A stretch of 64,000 nt of DNA, taken from positions 1 through 64,000 of the forward strand of contig JAIBAH010000012.1 of the NCBI GenBank assembly GCA_019695295.1, written 5' to 3'. The notes under the pieces are model-generated. The model ran no database searches and was not told the origin of the DNA. It worked only from the letters and a program-made list of their open reading frames with translations. Shown piece after piece: positions 36,292-44,709 of this stretch (the first letter of the stretch is position 1; every line of letters starts with the position of its first letter). This stretch comes from Bacteroidia bacterium (GTDB lineage: Bacteria; Bacteroidota; Bacteroidia; J057). Position numbers and translations under genes: made by a program.

Positions 36292-38793
36292 ATGAAATCT
36301 TCCAATTTAGTATTTCATGAGCAGGATGTTTTGCATAACCTGAAACATTATCTGCCGGCGCAGGCACCCCTGAAAGATTTTATTCATCACAATACGCTTC
36401 ATGCTTTTCAGGACATGAAATTTGATAAGGCGATACACACTGCCTCAGAAATTTTTGGGTATAAAGTATGTCTGTCACTTTTTGAGTACAGGGATCTTTT
36501 CCGGAAAGGACAAATCCGGGAGGATGTACTGGAAAATGTATTAAAGCACAAAAAACCAGGGAAACAACTTGCCGTATGGAGAGAAAATCTCCTATACAAA
36601 GAGTATAATATTGAAAAAAGTGCCAGAATCGGACAGTTACGGTCAATCTGGAAAAAAGACTATTATATAGACCTTGATCTTATCGTACATCCTCTGTTGT
36701 ACCGGATAATATGCTCTTATCTTGATCAGGGAATTTCAATCTGGAAATTTCCCGTGCTCAATCAGGGTTTTCTTTCTTCCATCCGTGAAATGGAGCGCAA
36801 TACATTTGCCAGTTTTTTCAAAACACAAAGAGCGAGAGGCTTGTTATTCAACGGGCAATGCGAGCTTAAAGAGTTGCTTCATATTCTGGTAGGGGATGAG
36901 AAGTTGTATTCACAATACCTTTTTGACCAGCAGTTTACTCATCCGGGTTGGTCAGGAATGGTGTCTTTTCTGGAAGATAGCCCTGATTCTCTGATTGATA
37001 AAAAATCCATTTCCCTCAAAGAGTTAATCACTTTTGAACTGCTCCTGGAGATTGACGCAATGGATAGTAAATTCGGGCAAACATGGGCACCGCTCTGCAC
37101 AAGAGTGGGTAAGATAACCGGTTTGTTTGAAAAAGTCATGGAAACAGAACATACCGAAGTACTTTCCCTTTGGCAGGAGGCTTACGAATGGAGTTATTAT
37201 GATCAGGTATTGGCCGGCGTAAAAAAAAGTCAGTCTCTGAAAAAAGAAAACGGGAATGCCGAAGTGCCCTCTTTTCAGGCTTTGTTGTGTATAGACGACA
37301 GAGAATGTTCACTCAGGCGGTACCTGGAAAAAAATGACCCAAAGTGTCAGACCTTTGGAACCCCCGGTTTTTTTGGGGTTGAGTTTTATTACAAGCCAGA
37401 GCATGGGAATTCTGTCACAAAACAGTGTCCTGCTCCTGTAACTCCCGGATATCTTATAAAAGAAGTAGGGACAAAAAAGAAAAATGAAAAAGAAGTGCAT
37501 TTTTCAAAACATCCCGATACCCTTTTCAGGGGATTGCTCATTTCACAGACACTGGGATTCTGGTCTGCCCTGAAGCTGGCAATCAGTATTTTTCGCCCTT
37601 CAATCAGTCCTGCCACGAGTTCTTCTTTCCGTCATATGGATGAATTTTCCCGGCTAACGATTGAGAATGAATCACCGGAGGATATAGAAAACGGACTTCA
37701 GGTAGGGTTTACGATAGAGGAAATGACGCTGCGGGTGGAGGGCTTGCTGAGAAGTATCGGGCTGATTCATCATTTTGCTCCGGTGATTTATGTAGTGGCA
37801 CATGGTTCTACAAGTGTAAACAATACCCATTACGCAGGATATGATTGCGGTGCCTGCTCAGGAAGGCCAGGTTCGGTGAATGCAAGGGTAATCTCCTACA
37901 TGGCCAACCACCCTAAAGTGAGAGAAAATCTGCGTCACAAAGGGATAATCATCCCTGAAGAAACACAGTTTGCAGGATGTCTTCACGATACAACAAGGGA
38001 TGATATCACCTTTTATGATGAAAAAAATCTTTCTCCTCAAAACTCAGCAATGCACAGGGAACATAAAATGACCTTTCAGAAAGCCCTGGATTTTAATGCC
38101 AGAGAGCGCTCCCGCAGATTTGAGGCAATCGATACAAGCCTTCCCCCTGAGGAAATCCATGAGAAGGTGAGGCGAAGGTCTGTTTCATTATTTGAGCCCC
38201 GCCCTGAATTAAATCATGCTACCAATGCATTGTGTTTTGTCGGGAGAAGAAATCTGACAAACAACCTGTTTCTCGACAGGCGGTCGTTCTTGAATTCTTA
38301 TGATTATCAGATTGATCCGGAAGGAAAATACCTGACCAATATCCTCAATGCGGTAGCACCTGTATGTGGAGGCATAAATCTGGAATATTATTTCTCAAGA
38401 GTGGACAACCATAAACTCGGAGCCGGAACGAAGTTAGCCCATAATGTAATGGGGCTTTTTGGGGTCGCAAATGGAATAGATGGCGATTTAAGGCCGGGTT
38501 TACCCAGTCAGATGGTAGAAGTACATGACCCCATAAGACTGATGGTGATAGTAGAGCATTATCCGGAGGTTGTCCTTGAAACGATACAGAGAAATCCGGC
38601 TACTTTTCAGTGGTTCATGAATGACTGGATACATCTTACAGTAGTGCATCCGGAGACCACCGGATTTCATGTTTTCCGGAACGGGATATTTCATATATAT
38701 GAACCGCTTCTCTCTCAGGTGAATGTGATTTCGGATATTTCAGATTTACTGGTAACCAATCAGGAAAATTTTCCTGTTTATCTGATACAGTAA
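36292..38793 (+). CDS. dabA: Inorganic carbon transporter subunit DabA
   Basis: An 833-residue DUF2309 protein, the carbonic-anhydrase-like peripheral subunit of the DAB system, which couples CO2 hydration to a cation gradient so that bicarbonate accumulates. All four catalytic/zinc residues known from Halothiobacillus DabA can be placed: C333 and D335 (LLCIDDRECSLRR), H504 (VVAHGSTS) and C519 (GYDCGACSGRPG), with the same 15-residue His-to-Cys spacing. Also seen are the N-terminal LPAQAPLKDFIHHNTLHAF and late LFGVANGIDGDLRPGLPSQMVEVHDP blocks. It is immediately followed by dabB (36 nt), the known partner. Cytosolic, membrane-associated. Confidence 0.93.
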   Translation: MKSSNLVFHEQDVLHNLKHYLPAQAPLKDFIHHNTLHAFQDMKFDKAIHTASEIFGYKVCLSLFEYRDLFRKGQIREDVLENVLKHKKPGKQLAVWRENLLYKEYNIEKSARIGQLRSIWKKDYYIDLDLIVHPLLYRIICSYLDQGISIWKFPVLNQGFLSSIREMERNTFASFFKTQRARGLLFNGQCELKELLHILVGDEKLYSQYLFDQQFTHPGWSGMVSFLEDSPDSLIDKKSISLKELITFELLLEIDAMDSKFGQTWAPLCTRVGKITGLFEKVMETEHTEVLSLWQEAYEWSYYDQVLAGVKKSQSLKKENGNAEVPSFQALLCIDDRECSLRRYLEKNDPKCQTFGTPGFFGVEFYYKPEHGNSVTKQCPAPVTPGYLIKEVGTKKKNEKEVHFSKHPDTLFRGLLISQTLGFWSALKLAISIFRPSISPATSSSFRHMDEFSRLTIENESPEDIENGLQVGFTIEEMTLRVEGLLRSIGLIHHFAPVIYVVAHGSTSVNNTHYAGYDCGACSGRPGSVNARVISYMANHPKVRENLRHKGIIIPEETQFAGCLHDTTRDDITFYDEKNLSPQNSAMHREHKMTFQKALDFNARERSRRFEAIDTSLPPEEIHEKVRRRSVSLFEPRPELNHATNALCFVGRRNLTNNLFLDRRSFLNSYDYQIDPEGKYLTNILNAVAPVCGGINLEYYFSRVDNHKLGAGTKLAHNVMGLFGVANGIDGDLRPGLPSQMVEVHDPIRLMVIVEHYPEVVLETIQRNPATFQWFMNDWIHLTVVHPETTGFHVFRNGIFHIYEPLLSQVNVISDISDLLVTNQENFPVYLIQ

Positions 38794-38829
38794 CGATATT
38801 TTATAGACTAAACCAAGATTAATTTTTAT

Positions 38830-40698
38830 ATGAATTATATTCTTTTGTTTTTTATTTTGCTTCCGGTACTTGGCTTTTTGATAAGCCTTTTGGTTCCAAA
38901 AGAAAAAGAATCCTTACTTTCTGGCATTGCATTCTCCACCGCGGGTTTACAATTTAACGGATTTGTGATTTTTTTCCTTTACTGGATGTATCATCAACAT
39001 CCTGCACTGAATCTGAACAGTATCACATTGTTTGAGTCCAGGGAGTACGTATTTTATCTGGATTTTTACTTTGATAAAATTTCTGCTGTTTATTTATTTG
39101 TAGGTGCATTTCTTACTTTTCTGGTTACAATCTACAGCCGGTATTACCTGCACCGCGAGTCCGGATATAAACGATTTTTCAACACGGTTTTATTTTTCTA
39201 TTCAGGATACAATATTGCGGTTCTTTCCGGAAACTTTGAAACGCTTTTTATTGGCTGGGAAGTACTCGGAATCTCTTCCTTTCTCTTGATTGCCTTTTAC
39301 AGAGACCGGTATTTACCAGTAAAAAACGCAATTAAGGTATTTTCGGTTTACAGAATAGGAGATGTAGGGATGATACTGGCGATGTGGGCGAGTCATCATT
39401 TATGGCATGAGAATATCACTTTTATGAAGCTCAATAACTTTGAGCTGGTGCATGAACATCTTGCTTCCCATAGTTTAACGGGAGTCTTTATTTCTGTTAT
39501 GATACTGATTACTGCTGCGACAAAATCGGCTCAGTTGCCTTTTTCTTCCTGGCTACCCAGGGCTATGGAAGGGCCTACTCCTTCGAGTGCAATTTTTTAC
39601 GGGTCACTTTCTGTACATCTGGGGGTTTTTCTGATGATGAGAACTTTCCCTTTCTGGAATCATCAGTTATCGGTGAGAATTCTGATAGCCCTGATGGGAC
39701 TCTCCACAAGTTTGATAGCTTCTGTTATCGGAAGGGTACAGTCTTCGGTAAAGAGTAAAATAGCCTATGCTTCCATTGCACAAATCGGGCTGATTTTTAT
39801 TGAAATTGCAATGGGATTCGAAAATCTGGCATTGCTTCATTTTGCGGGAAATGCATTCCTCAGAACGTATCAATTGCTGGTTTCTCCTTCGGTCGTAAGT
39901 TATTTAATCCGGGAGCAATTCTATCACTATGTTCCCCGTCAGCACACAATAGAGGACTCTTTTCCCAAAAAAATAGAATATACTATTTATTTGCTGAGTA
40001 TCAAAGAATGGAATCTGGATTCAGTGATGAATTACCTCATCTGGAAACCGCTGAAAAATATCGGGAGAAAATTAAACTTCCTTACCATCAGCCGGCTTGT
40101 CTCAATCTTTATACCTGCTTACCTTTTAGGACTGTTCATTCTGTTTAAATCGGATACTATAAGACCTGAGATTGCAGAATACCTTCCTTATCCGTTTTCT
40201 CTTATCGGCTTAGTCATGGTTCTGAAATCTTTTTCGGAAAGGAAAAGACCCAGACTTAGCTGGCTGCTGATTATTATGAATCACTTATGGGTTGTTCTTG
40301 CCATTTCATTCAATGAGCATTTTCAGCCGGAAGAAGCAGCCTTTTATCTAAGTGGGGTACTTGTATCGGGTGTAATCGGATATGTGTGCATTACTAAACT
40401 GAAATCTAAGGAAAAGGAGTATAGCCTGAATCAGTTTTACGGACATTCATACGAGCATCCCGGACTCGCTCTGGTGTTTCTGATGGCTTGTCTGGGTTTG
40501 ATGGCGTTTCCGATTACTCCTACATTTATTGGAGAAGACCTTATATTTAGTCATATACATGAAAATCAACTGGTACTGGCATTCTTTACTGCCCTTAGCT
40601 TTGTGGTAGATGGTATTTCAGTAATCAGAATTTACGCACGTTTGTTTCTGGGACCTCATGTGAAAACGTATCATGAAATTCCTTATAAGTCGGCCTGA
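38830..40698 (+). CDS. dabB: Inorganic carbon transporter subunit DabB (NuoL-like)
   Basis: A 622-residue polytopic membrane protein of the proton-conducting NuoL/MrpA family. Visible: the NuoL-type ETLFIGWEVLGISSFLLIAFY segment and the core motif AQLPFSSWLPRAMEGPTPSSAIFYGS with K in AATKSAQ. In DAB systems this subunit provides the cation path that powers DabA. It directly follows dabA and precedes a porin gene by 34 nt. No other complex I genes are nearby, so it is not a respiratory subunit. Confidence 0.9.
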   Translation: MNYILLFFILLPVLGFLISLLVPKEKESLLSGIAFSTAGLQFNGFVIFFLYWMYHQHPALNLNSITLFESREYVFYLDFYFDKISAVYLFVGAFLTFLVTIYSRYYLHRESGYKRFFNTVLFFYSGYNIAVLSGNFETLFIGWEVLGISSFLLIAFYRDRYLPVKNAIKVFSVYRIGDVGMILAMWASHHLWHENITFMKLNNFELVHEHLASHSLTGVFISVMILITAATKSAQLPFSSWLPRAMEGPTPSSAIFYGSLSVHLGVFLMMRTFPFWNHQLSVRILIALMGLSTSLIASVIGRVQSSVKSKIAYASIAQIGLIFIEIAMGFENLALLHFAGNAFLRTYQLLVSPSVVSYLIREQFYHYVPRQHTIEDSFPKKIEYTIYLLSIKEWNLDSVMNYLIWKPLKNIGRKLNFLTISRLVSIFIPAYLLGLFILFKSDTIRPEIAEYLPYPFSLIGLVMVLKSFSERKRPRLSWLLIIMNHLWVVLAISFNEHFQPEEAAFYLSGVLVSGVIGYVCITKLKSKEKEYSLNQFYGHSYEHPGLALVFLMACLGLMAFPITPTFIGEDLIFSHIHENQLVLAFFTALSFVVDGISVIRIYARLFLGPHVKTYHEIPYKSA

Positions 40699-40732
40699 TG
40701 TCAGAAAGGGTTAAAGTCAAATAAATAATCAA

Positions 40733-42070
40733 TTGCCAAAAATGAAAAATAAAAAAATTCTGTTTTTAATAATTGTGTGTTTCCCCTTCTTTCTGAATGC
40801 TCAGGTCAATGAGTTCAAACTGAAACTCAGCGAAGACGGGGATAAATACATTAAGGCTACTTTTCTGAATCAAACCTGGCTCAGATTGAATGAAAGTAAT
40901 CCGGGGACTTGGGTACAGGGAGAAGCTGCAAATCATACGCTGGATATTGGACTGAGAAGAACAAGAGCACAACTCTTTGGCAAAATTTCAGATCATGTCT
41001 TTTTCTATACTCAGTTTGGAATGAACAATTTCAATTCTTTATCCCAAAATGCAGGAAACCGTAAATTACAGGCTTTCTTCCATGATGCACTGGCTGAGTA
41101 CTGGGTTTTTAAGGATAAAAACTGGCTGAAATTCGGCGGTGGACTGACGATTGCCAACGGACTTTCCCGGTTTTCACAGCCTGCTATTGGGTCAATTATG
41201 ACGATGGACGTACCGGTTTTTGCACAGGCTACCGTTGACCAAACCGATGAATTCTCCAGAAAACTGAGCGTCTATGCGAGAGGACAGGCAGGAAACCTGG
41301 ATTACAGGGTAATTCTGAGTGACCCCTTTCCTGTAAATACGAATGGGCAAGCACTGCCTGCACTGAGTGAGTATGCTACCTTTGCTCAGGTAGGGCATCA
41401 CAAGCAGTATCAGGGGCTTTTTATCTGGAATTTTCTGGAGAAAGAACAAAATACAACGCCTTATATGACAGGAACCTATCTTGGAAAGAAAAAAGTACTG
41501 AATCTTGAGGCAGGGGGAATCTATCAGAAAGCGGCAACCTGGAGAACAGTAACGCAAAATACTGTAAAAGATACCGTCTATGATGACATGAAACTGGCTT
41601 CTTTGGCTATGTACTGGGACACCCCCCTGAATAAAGCAAAAGGGACCGCAATCTCGGCTTATCTTGGCTACTTTTATACCCATTATGGAAAGAATTATCT
41701 GAGAAATAACGGTATCATGAATCCTGCAAACGGACTCTCTCCCTCGGAAAGCAGTTTTAACGGTCCGGGGAATGCATACCCAATGTTTGGTACAGGGCAT
41801 GTAGTGTATGGGCAGGCAGGATTTTTATTACCCGAAAAGCTCATTCAGGGAAGGGGTGTCCTTATGCCTTATCTGTCCGGAAGCTTTAGTGTATATGAGC
41901 GGCTTAATCAGCCTTCTTTTGTGTGGAATACAGGGATTAACTGGTTTATCAGCGGGCATACATCCAAAATTACACTGGACTATCAGCGAAGGCCTGTTTT
42001 TGATAAAGCCACCCTGAAAGTATCCGAATATAAAAGTGGGATGACCTTACAATATCAGGTGTTTTTTTGA
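40733..42070 (+). CDS. Outer membrane porin in Dab cluster
   Basis: A 445-residue protein with a signal peptide (about 1-23, IIVCFPFFLNAQ) and a beta-barrel with alternating strands. LRRTRAQLFGKISDHVFFYTQFGMNNF and the terminal YKSGMTLQYQVFF (aromatic C-terminus) match phosphate-selective porin O/P-like families. It sits between dabB and the SulP gene. A job as an outer membrane passage for bicarbonate or another anion is an inference from position. Confidence 0.82.
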   Translation: MPKMKNKKILFLIIVCFPFFLNAQVNEFKLKLSEDGDKYIKATFLNQTWLRLNESNPGTWVQGEAANHTLDIGLRRTRAQLFGKISDHVFFYTQFGMNNFNSLSQNAGNRKLQAFFHDALAEYWVFKDKNWLKFGGGLTIANGLSRFSQPAIGSIMTMDVPVFAQATVDQTDEFSRKLSVYARGQAGNLDYRVILSDPFPVNTNGQALPALSEYATFAQVGHHKQYQGLFIWNFLEKEQNTTPYMTGTYLGKKKVLNLEAGGIYQKAATWRTVTQNTVKDTVYDDMKLASLAMYWDTPLNKAKGTAISAYLGYFYTHYGKNYLRNNGIMNPANGLSPSESSFNGPGNAYPMFGTGHVVYGQAGFLLPEKLIQGRGVLMPYLSGSFSVYERLNQPSFVWNTGINWFISGHTSKITLDYQRRPVFDKATLKVSEYKSGMTLQYQVFF

Positions 42071-42144
42071 TACGCCACTAAACAAATGTAAAACTCAGAT
42101 TTATTATTTATTCAATTTTTTTTTAAAACAAAGTAATTAAAATT

Positions 42145-43731
42145 ATGTCAAATATTCAGAATAATATTCCTTCAGACGGATTAAAGGGATTGAAAGAAAA
42201 TTTTATGTCCGATTCAGTTTCAGGATTTATTGTATTTTTGCTGGCACTTCCCCTGAGTCTGGGGATTGCAAAAGCATCAGAGTTTCCTCCTTTGATGGGA
42301 CTGATTACCGCAATTATCGGAGGTTTAGTGGTAAGTTTGTTTATGGGCTCAAGGCTTACCATAAAAGGCCCGGCTGCAGGGCTCATCGTAATTGTAGCGG
42401 GAGCAGTATCCGAATTTGGAGGAGGCGAAGCCGGATGGCATCTTGCATTGGGAGCAATGGTGGTTGCAGGTTTAATACAGATTTTATTCGGGGTTTTTAA
42501 GCTGGGAAAATTAGTGGATTTCTTTCCGCTTTCAGCCATTCACGGGATGCTTGCTGCTATTGGCCTGATAATTATCGCAAAGCAGATTCCTGTTTTGCTG
42601 GACATAAATCCTGCACTGACTAAAGGGAAAGGCCCTTTGATTCTACTGGCTGAAATACCGGAGTATATTCGTCAACTTGACCCAAAAGCCACCCTCATTG
42701 GGGTTATCAGCCTTTGGATTATGATGCACTGGCAAAACGTAGAGATTAAATTTCTGAAAATGATCCCTGCTCCGCTTGTGGTTTTAATGATTGCAATTCC
42801 CGCCGAGCTGATAATGGATTTTCAACATACAGAACCTCCCTATGTACTGGTACATATTGGAAACCTGATGGAAAATGTGAAGGTAAACGTTGATTTTTCA
42901 GGCATAGCCCAAACAGGTATTTTTATAAAATATGTAATTATGTTTGCACTTGTAGGTACACTTGAGTCGTTACTTACCGTAAAAGCGATAGATTTGCTGG
43001 ATCCATACAAAAGAAAATCTGATGCAAACAAAGATTTGATAGCAGTGGGAATTGGGAATACGTTATCTGCAATTTTAGGGGGGTTACCCATGATTTCAGA
43101 GGTTGCCCGTAGTTCTTCCAATGTGAATAATGGTGCTAAAACCCGCTGGGCTAACTTCTTTCATGGTTTTTTTATCCTGATTTTTGTCCTGCTGGCCTCC
43201 CGGTTTATAGAGATGATTCCCAATACAGCCCTTGCTGCAATGCTGATTACGGTTGGGATTAAACTCGCTCATCCCAAAGAGTTTATTCATACCTTTAATA
43301 TTGGAAAAGAACAACTTGCCATTTTTCTGGTTACCATTATCCTGACAATGTATGAGGATTTACTGGTAGGTATTGCAACAGGAATTTTACTGAAAATGAT
43401 AATTCATTTGTACAATGGAACTCCTGTCAGTTCTTTTTTTAAAGCTCCTACGGTCGTGTCATTTGAAGGCGATACCTATCTGGTAGAAATTGATAAATCG
43501 GCTATCTTTACCAATTTTATCGGTATCAAAAGAAAACTTTATGAAATTCCTTCCGGGTTTAATGTCATCATAGATTTACAAAAAACAAAACTTGTTGATC
43601 ACTCCGTAATGGAAAGCCTGCATCAGTTTCAGCATGATTATGAGGCTTCCGGAGGTAAAGTGCAGATTACTGGAACGGATGAGCATAAACCCGTTTCTTC
43701 TCATTCCCTCGCTGCCCGCAAGAAAAAGTAA
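42145..43731 (+). CDS. SulP family inorganic anion transporter
   Basis: A 528-residue SLC26/SulP transporter: a membrane part (about 1-425) with VSGFIVFLLALPLSLGIAKAS, GSRLTIKGPAAGLIVIVAG, and the PMISEVARSSSNVNNGAKTRWANFFHG motif, plus a short C-terminal STAS-like end (VIIDLQKTKLVDHSVMESLHQF). SulP members carry sulfate, bicarbonate or other anions; BicA in cyanobacteria is a Na+-dependent bicarbonate example. Next to dabAB a bicarbonate role is the best guess. A strong hairpin ends the cluster. Confidence 0.9.
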   Translation: MSNIQNNIPSDGLKGLKENFMSDSVSGFIVFLLALPLSLGIAKASEFPPLMGLITAIIGGLVVSLFMGSRLTIKGPAAGLIVIVAGAVSEFGGGEAGWHLALGAMVVAGLIQILFGVFKLGKLVDFFPLSAIHGMLAAIGLIIIAKQIPVLLDINPALTKGKGPLILLAEIPEYIRQLDPKATLIGVISLWIMMHWQNVEIKFLKMIPAPLVVLMIAIPAELIMDFQHTEPPYVLVHIGNLMENVKVNVDFSGIAQTGIFIKYVIMFALVGTLESLLTVKAIDLLDPYKRKSDANKDLIAVGIGNTLSAILGGLPMISEVARSSSNVNNGAKTRWANFFHGFFILIFVLLASRFIEMIPNTALAAMLITVGIKLAHPKEFIHTFNIGKEQLAIFLVTIILTMYEDLLVGIATGILLKMIIHLYNGTPVSSFFKAPTVVSFEGDTYLVEIDKSAIFTNFIGIKRKLYEIPSGFNVIIDLQKTKLVDHSVMESLHQFQHDYEASGGKVQITGTDEHKPVSSHSLAARKKK

Positions 43732-43753
43732 TTCTCTTTAATTTAATGATTAA

Positions 43754-43799
43754 GAACAGGTTCAGGATTAAACTTTCCGTTTGTTTCTGAACCTGTTTT
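43754..43799 (+). terminator. Terminator closing the Dab/SulP cluster
   Basis: A 12-bp stem, GAACAGGTTCAG with CTGAACCTGTTT (one G-U closing pair), around a loop of about 21 nt, with TTTT at the 3' end, 23 nt after the SulP stop. Confidence 0.75.
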
Positions 43800-43854
43800 G
43801 AACTTTTGGATAGGTATTAAAGCGTCATGAAGGAATTTTCCGCTGAATAATTCC

Positions 43855-43883
43855 CTGTATTCCAAAAAATCTTGCTACCTTTG
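43855..43883 (+). promoter_or_regulatory. Promoter before AMP nucleosidase gene
   Basis: TACCTTTG at 43876-43883 matches TAnnTTTG, 26 nt before the ATG. The -33 position holds CTG at 18-nt spacing rather than TTG, so the upstream half is weak. Confidence 0.5.
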
Positions 43884-43909
43884 GGAAAAAAACATTAACG
43901 CTTATACTG

Positions 43910-44683
43910 ATGCAAACTAAACAAGAAATCGTTCAGGATTGGTTGCCCCGTTATACCGGCAGACCGCTCGAGACATTCGGGGAATATATTTTACTGACAA
44001 ACTTCATCAATTATGTAGAAATGTTTGCCAGCAAATTTGATGTGGAAGTGCTGGGAAGAGACAAGCCGATGCAGACCGCAACCGCCGAAAATATTACAAT
44101 CATTAACTTTGGAATGGGAAGTGCAATGGCTGCTACCGTGATGGATTTGCTTTCTGCGATTCATCCCAAAGCGGCATTGTTTCTGGGGAAATGCGGCGGA
44201 CTGAAAAAACATCTGAAAGTAGGAGACCTGATTTTGCCGATTGCCGCTATCCGGGGTGAAGGTACAAGCAATGATTATATCATGAAAGAGATTCCGGCTT
44301 TGCCTTCTTTCCGCCTGCAACGCTCGGTTTCCAGTATGATTGTAAAGCATGACCTGGACTACTGGACCGGAACCGTTTATACGACGAACCGCAGAGTGTG
44401 GGAGCATGATGAAACCTTCAAGGAATATCTCCGGAATACACGGGCTATGGGCATTGATATGGAAACTGCTACTATTTTTATTGTAGGGTTTATCAATGAA
44501 ATCCCGCATGGAGCGTTATTGCTGGTATCGGATTTGCCTATGATTGCCGAAGGGGTAAAAACCTCCTCCAAAGACAAATTGGTCACTGCCAGTTTTGCCG
44601 AAAAACACCTTCAGGTTGGAATAGATTCTCTCATTGAACTTGCCCATTCCGGAGAGTCCGTAAAACATTTAAGGTTCGAGTAA
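43910..44683 (+). CDS. amn: AMP nucleosidase
   Basis: A 257-residue enzyme hydrolysing AMP to adenine and ribose 5-phosphate. It is the short Bacteroidota form lacking the long N-terminal domain of E. coli Amn, and keeps the phosphorylase fold: LFLGKCGGLKKHLKVGDLILPIAAIRGEG, the substrate-binding MGIDMETATIFIVGF motif (Glu of MExA type), and LLLVSDLPM with the catalytic Asp. Cytosolic, in adenylate pool control. The M48 gene follows 26 nt downstream. Confidence 0.9.
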   Translation: MQTKQEIVQDWLPRYTGRPLETFGEYILLTNFINYVEMFASKFDVEVLGRDKPMQTATAENITIINFGMGSAMAATVMDLLSAIHPKAALFLGKCGGLKKHLKVGDLILPIAAIRGEGTSNDYIMKEIPALPSFRLQRSVSSMIVKHDLDYWTGTVYTTNRRVWEHDETFKEYLRNTRAMGIDMETATIFIVGFINEIPHGALLLVSDLPMIAEGVKTSSKDKLVTASFAEKHLQVGIDSLIELAHSGESVKHLRFE

Positions 44684-44709
44684 CAATATTTCTGTTTAAT
44701 CCTTTTTTT

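Noticed and set aside
38830-40698. NuoL-like gene as part of a respiratory complex I operon
   Set aside because: No other nuo or mrp genes are adjacent and it directly follows dabA, so DabB is the better call.
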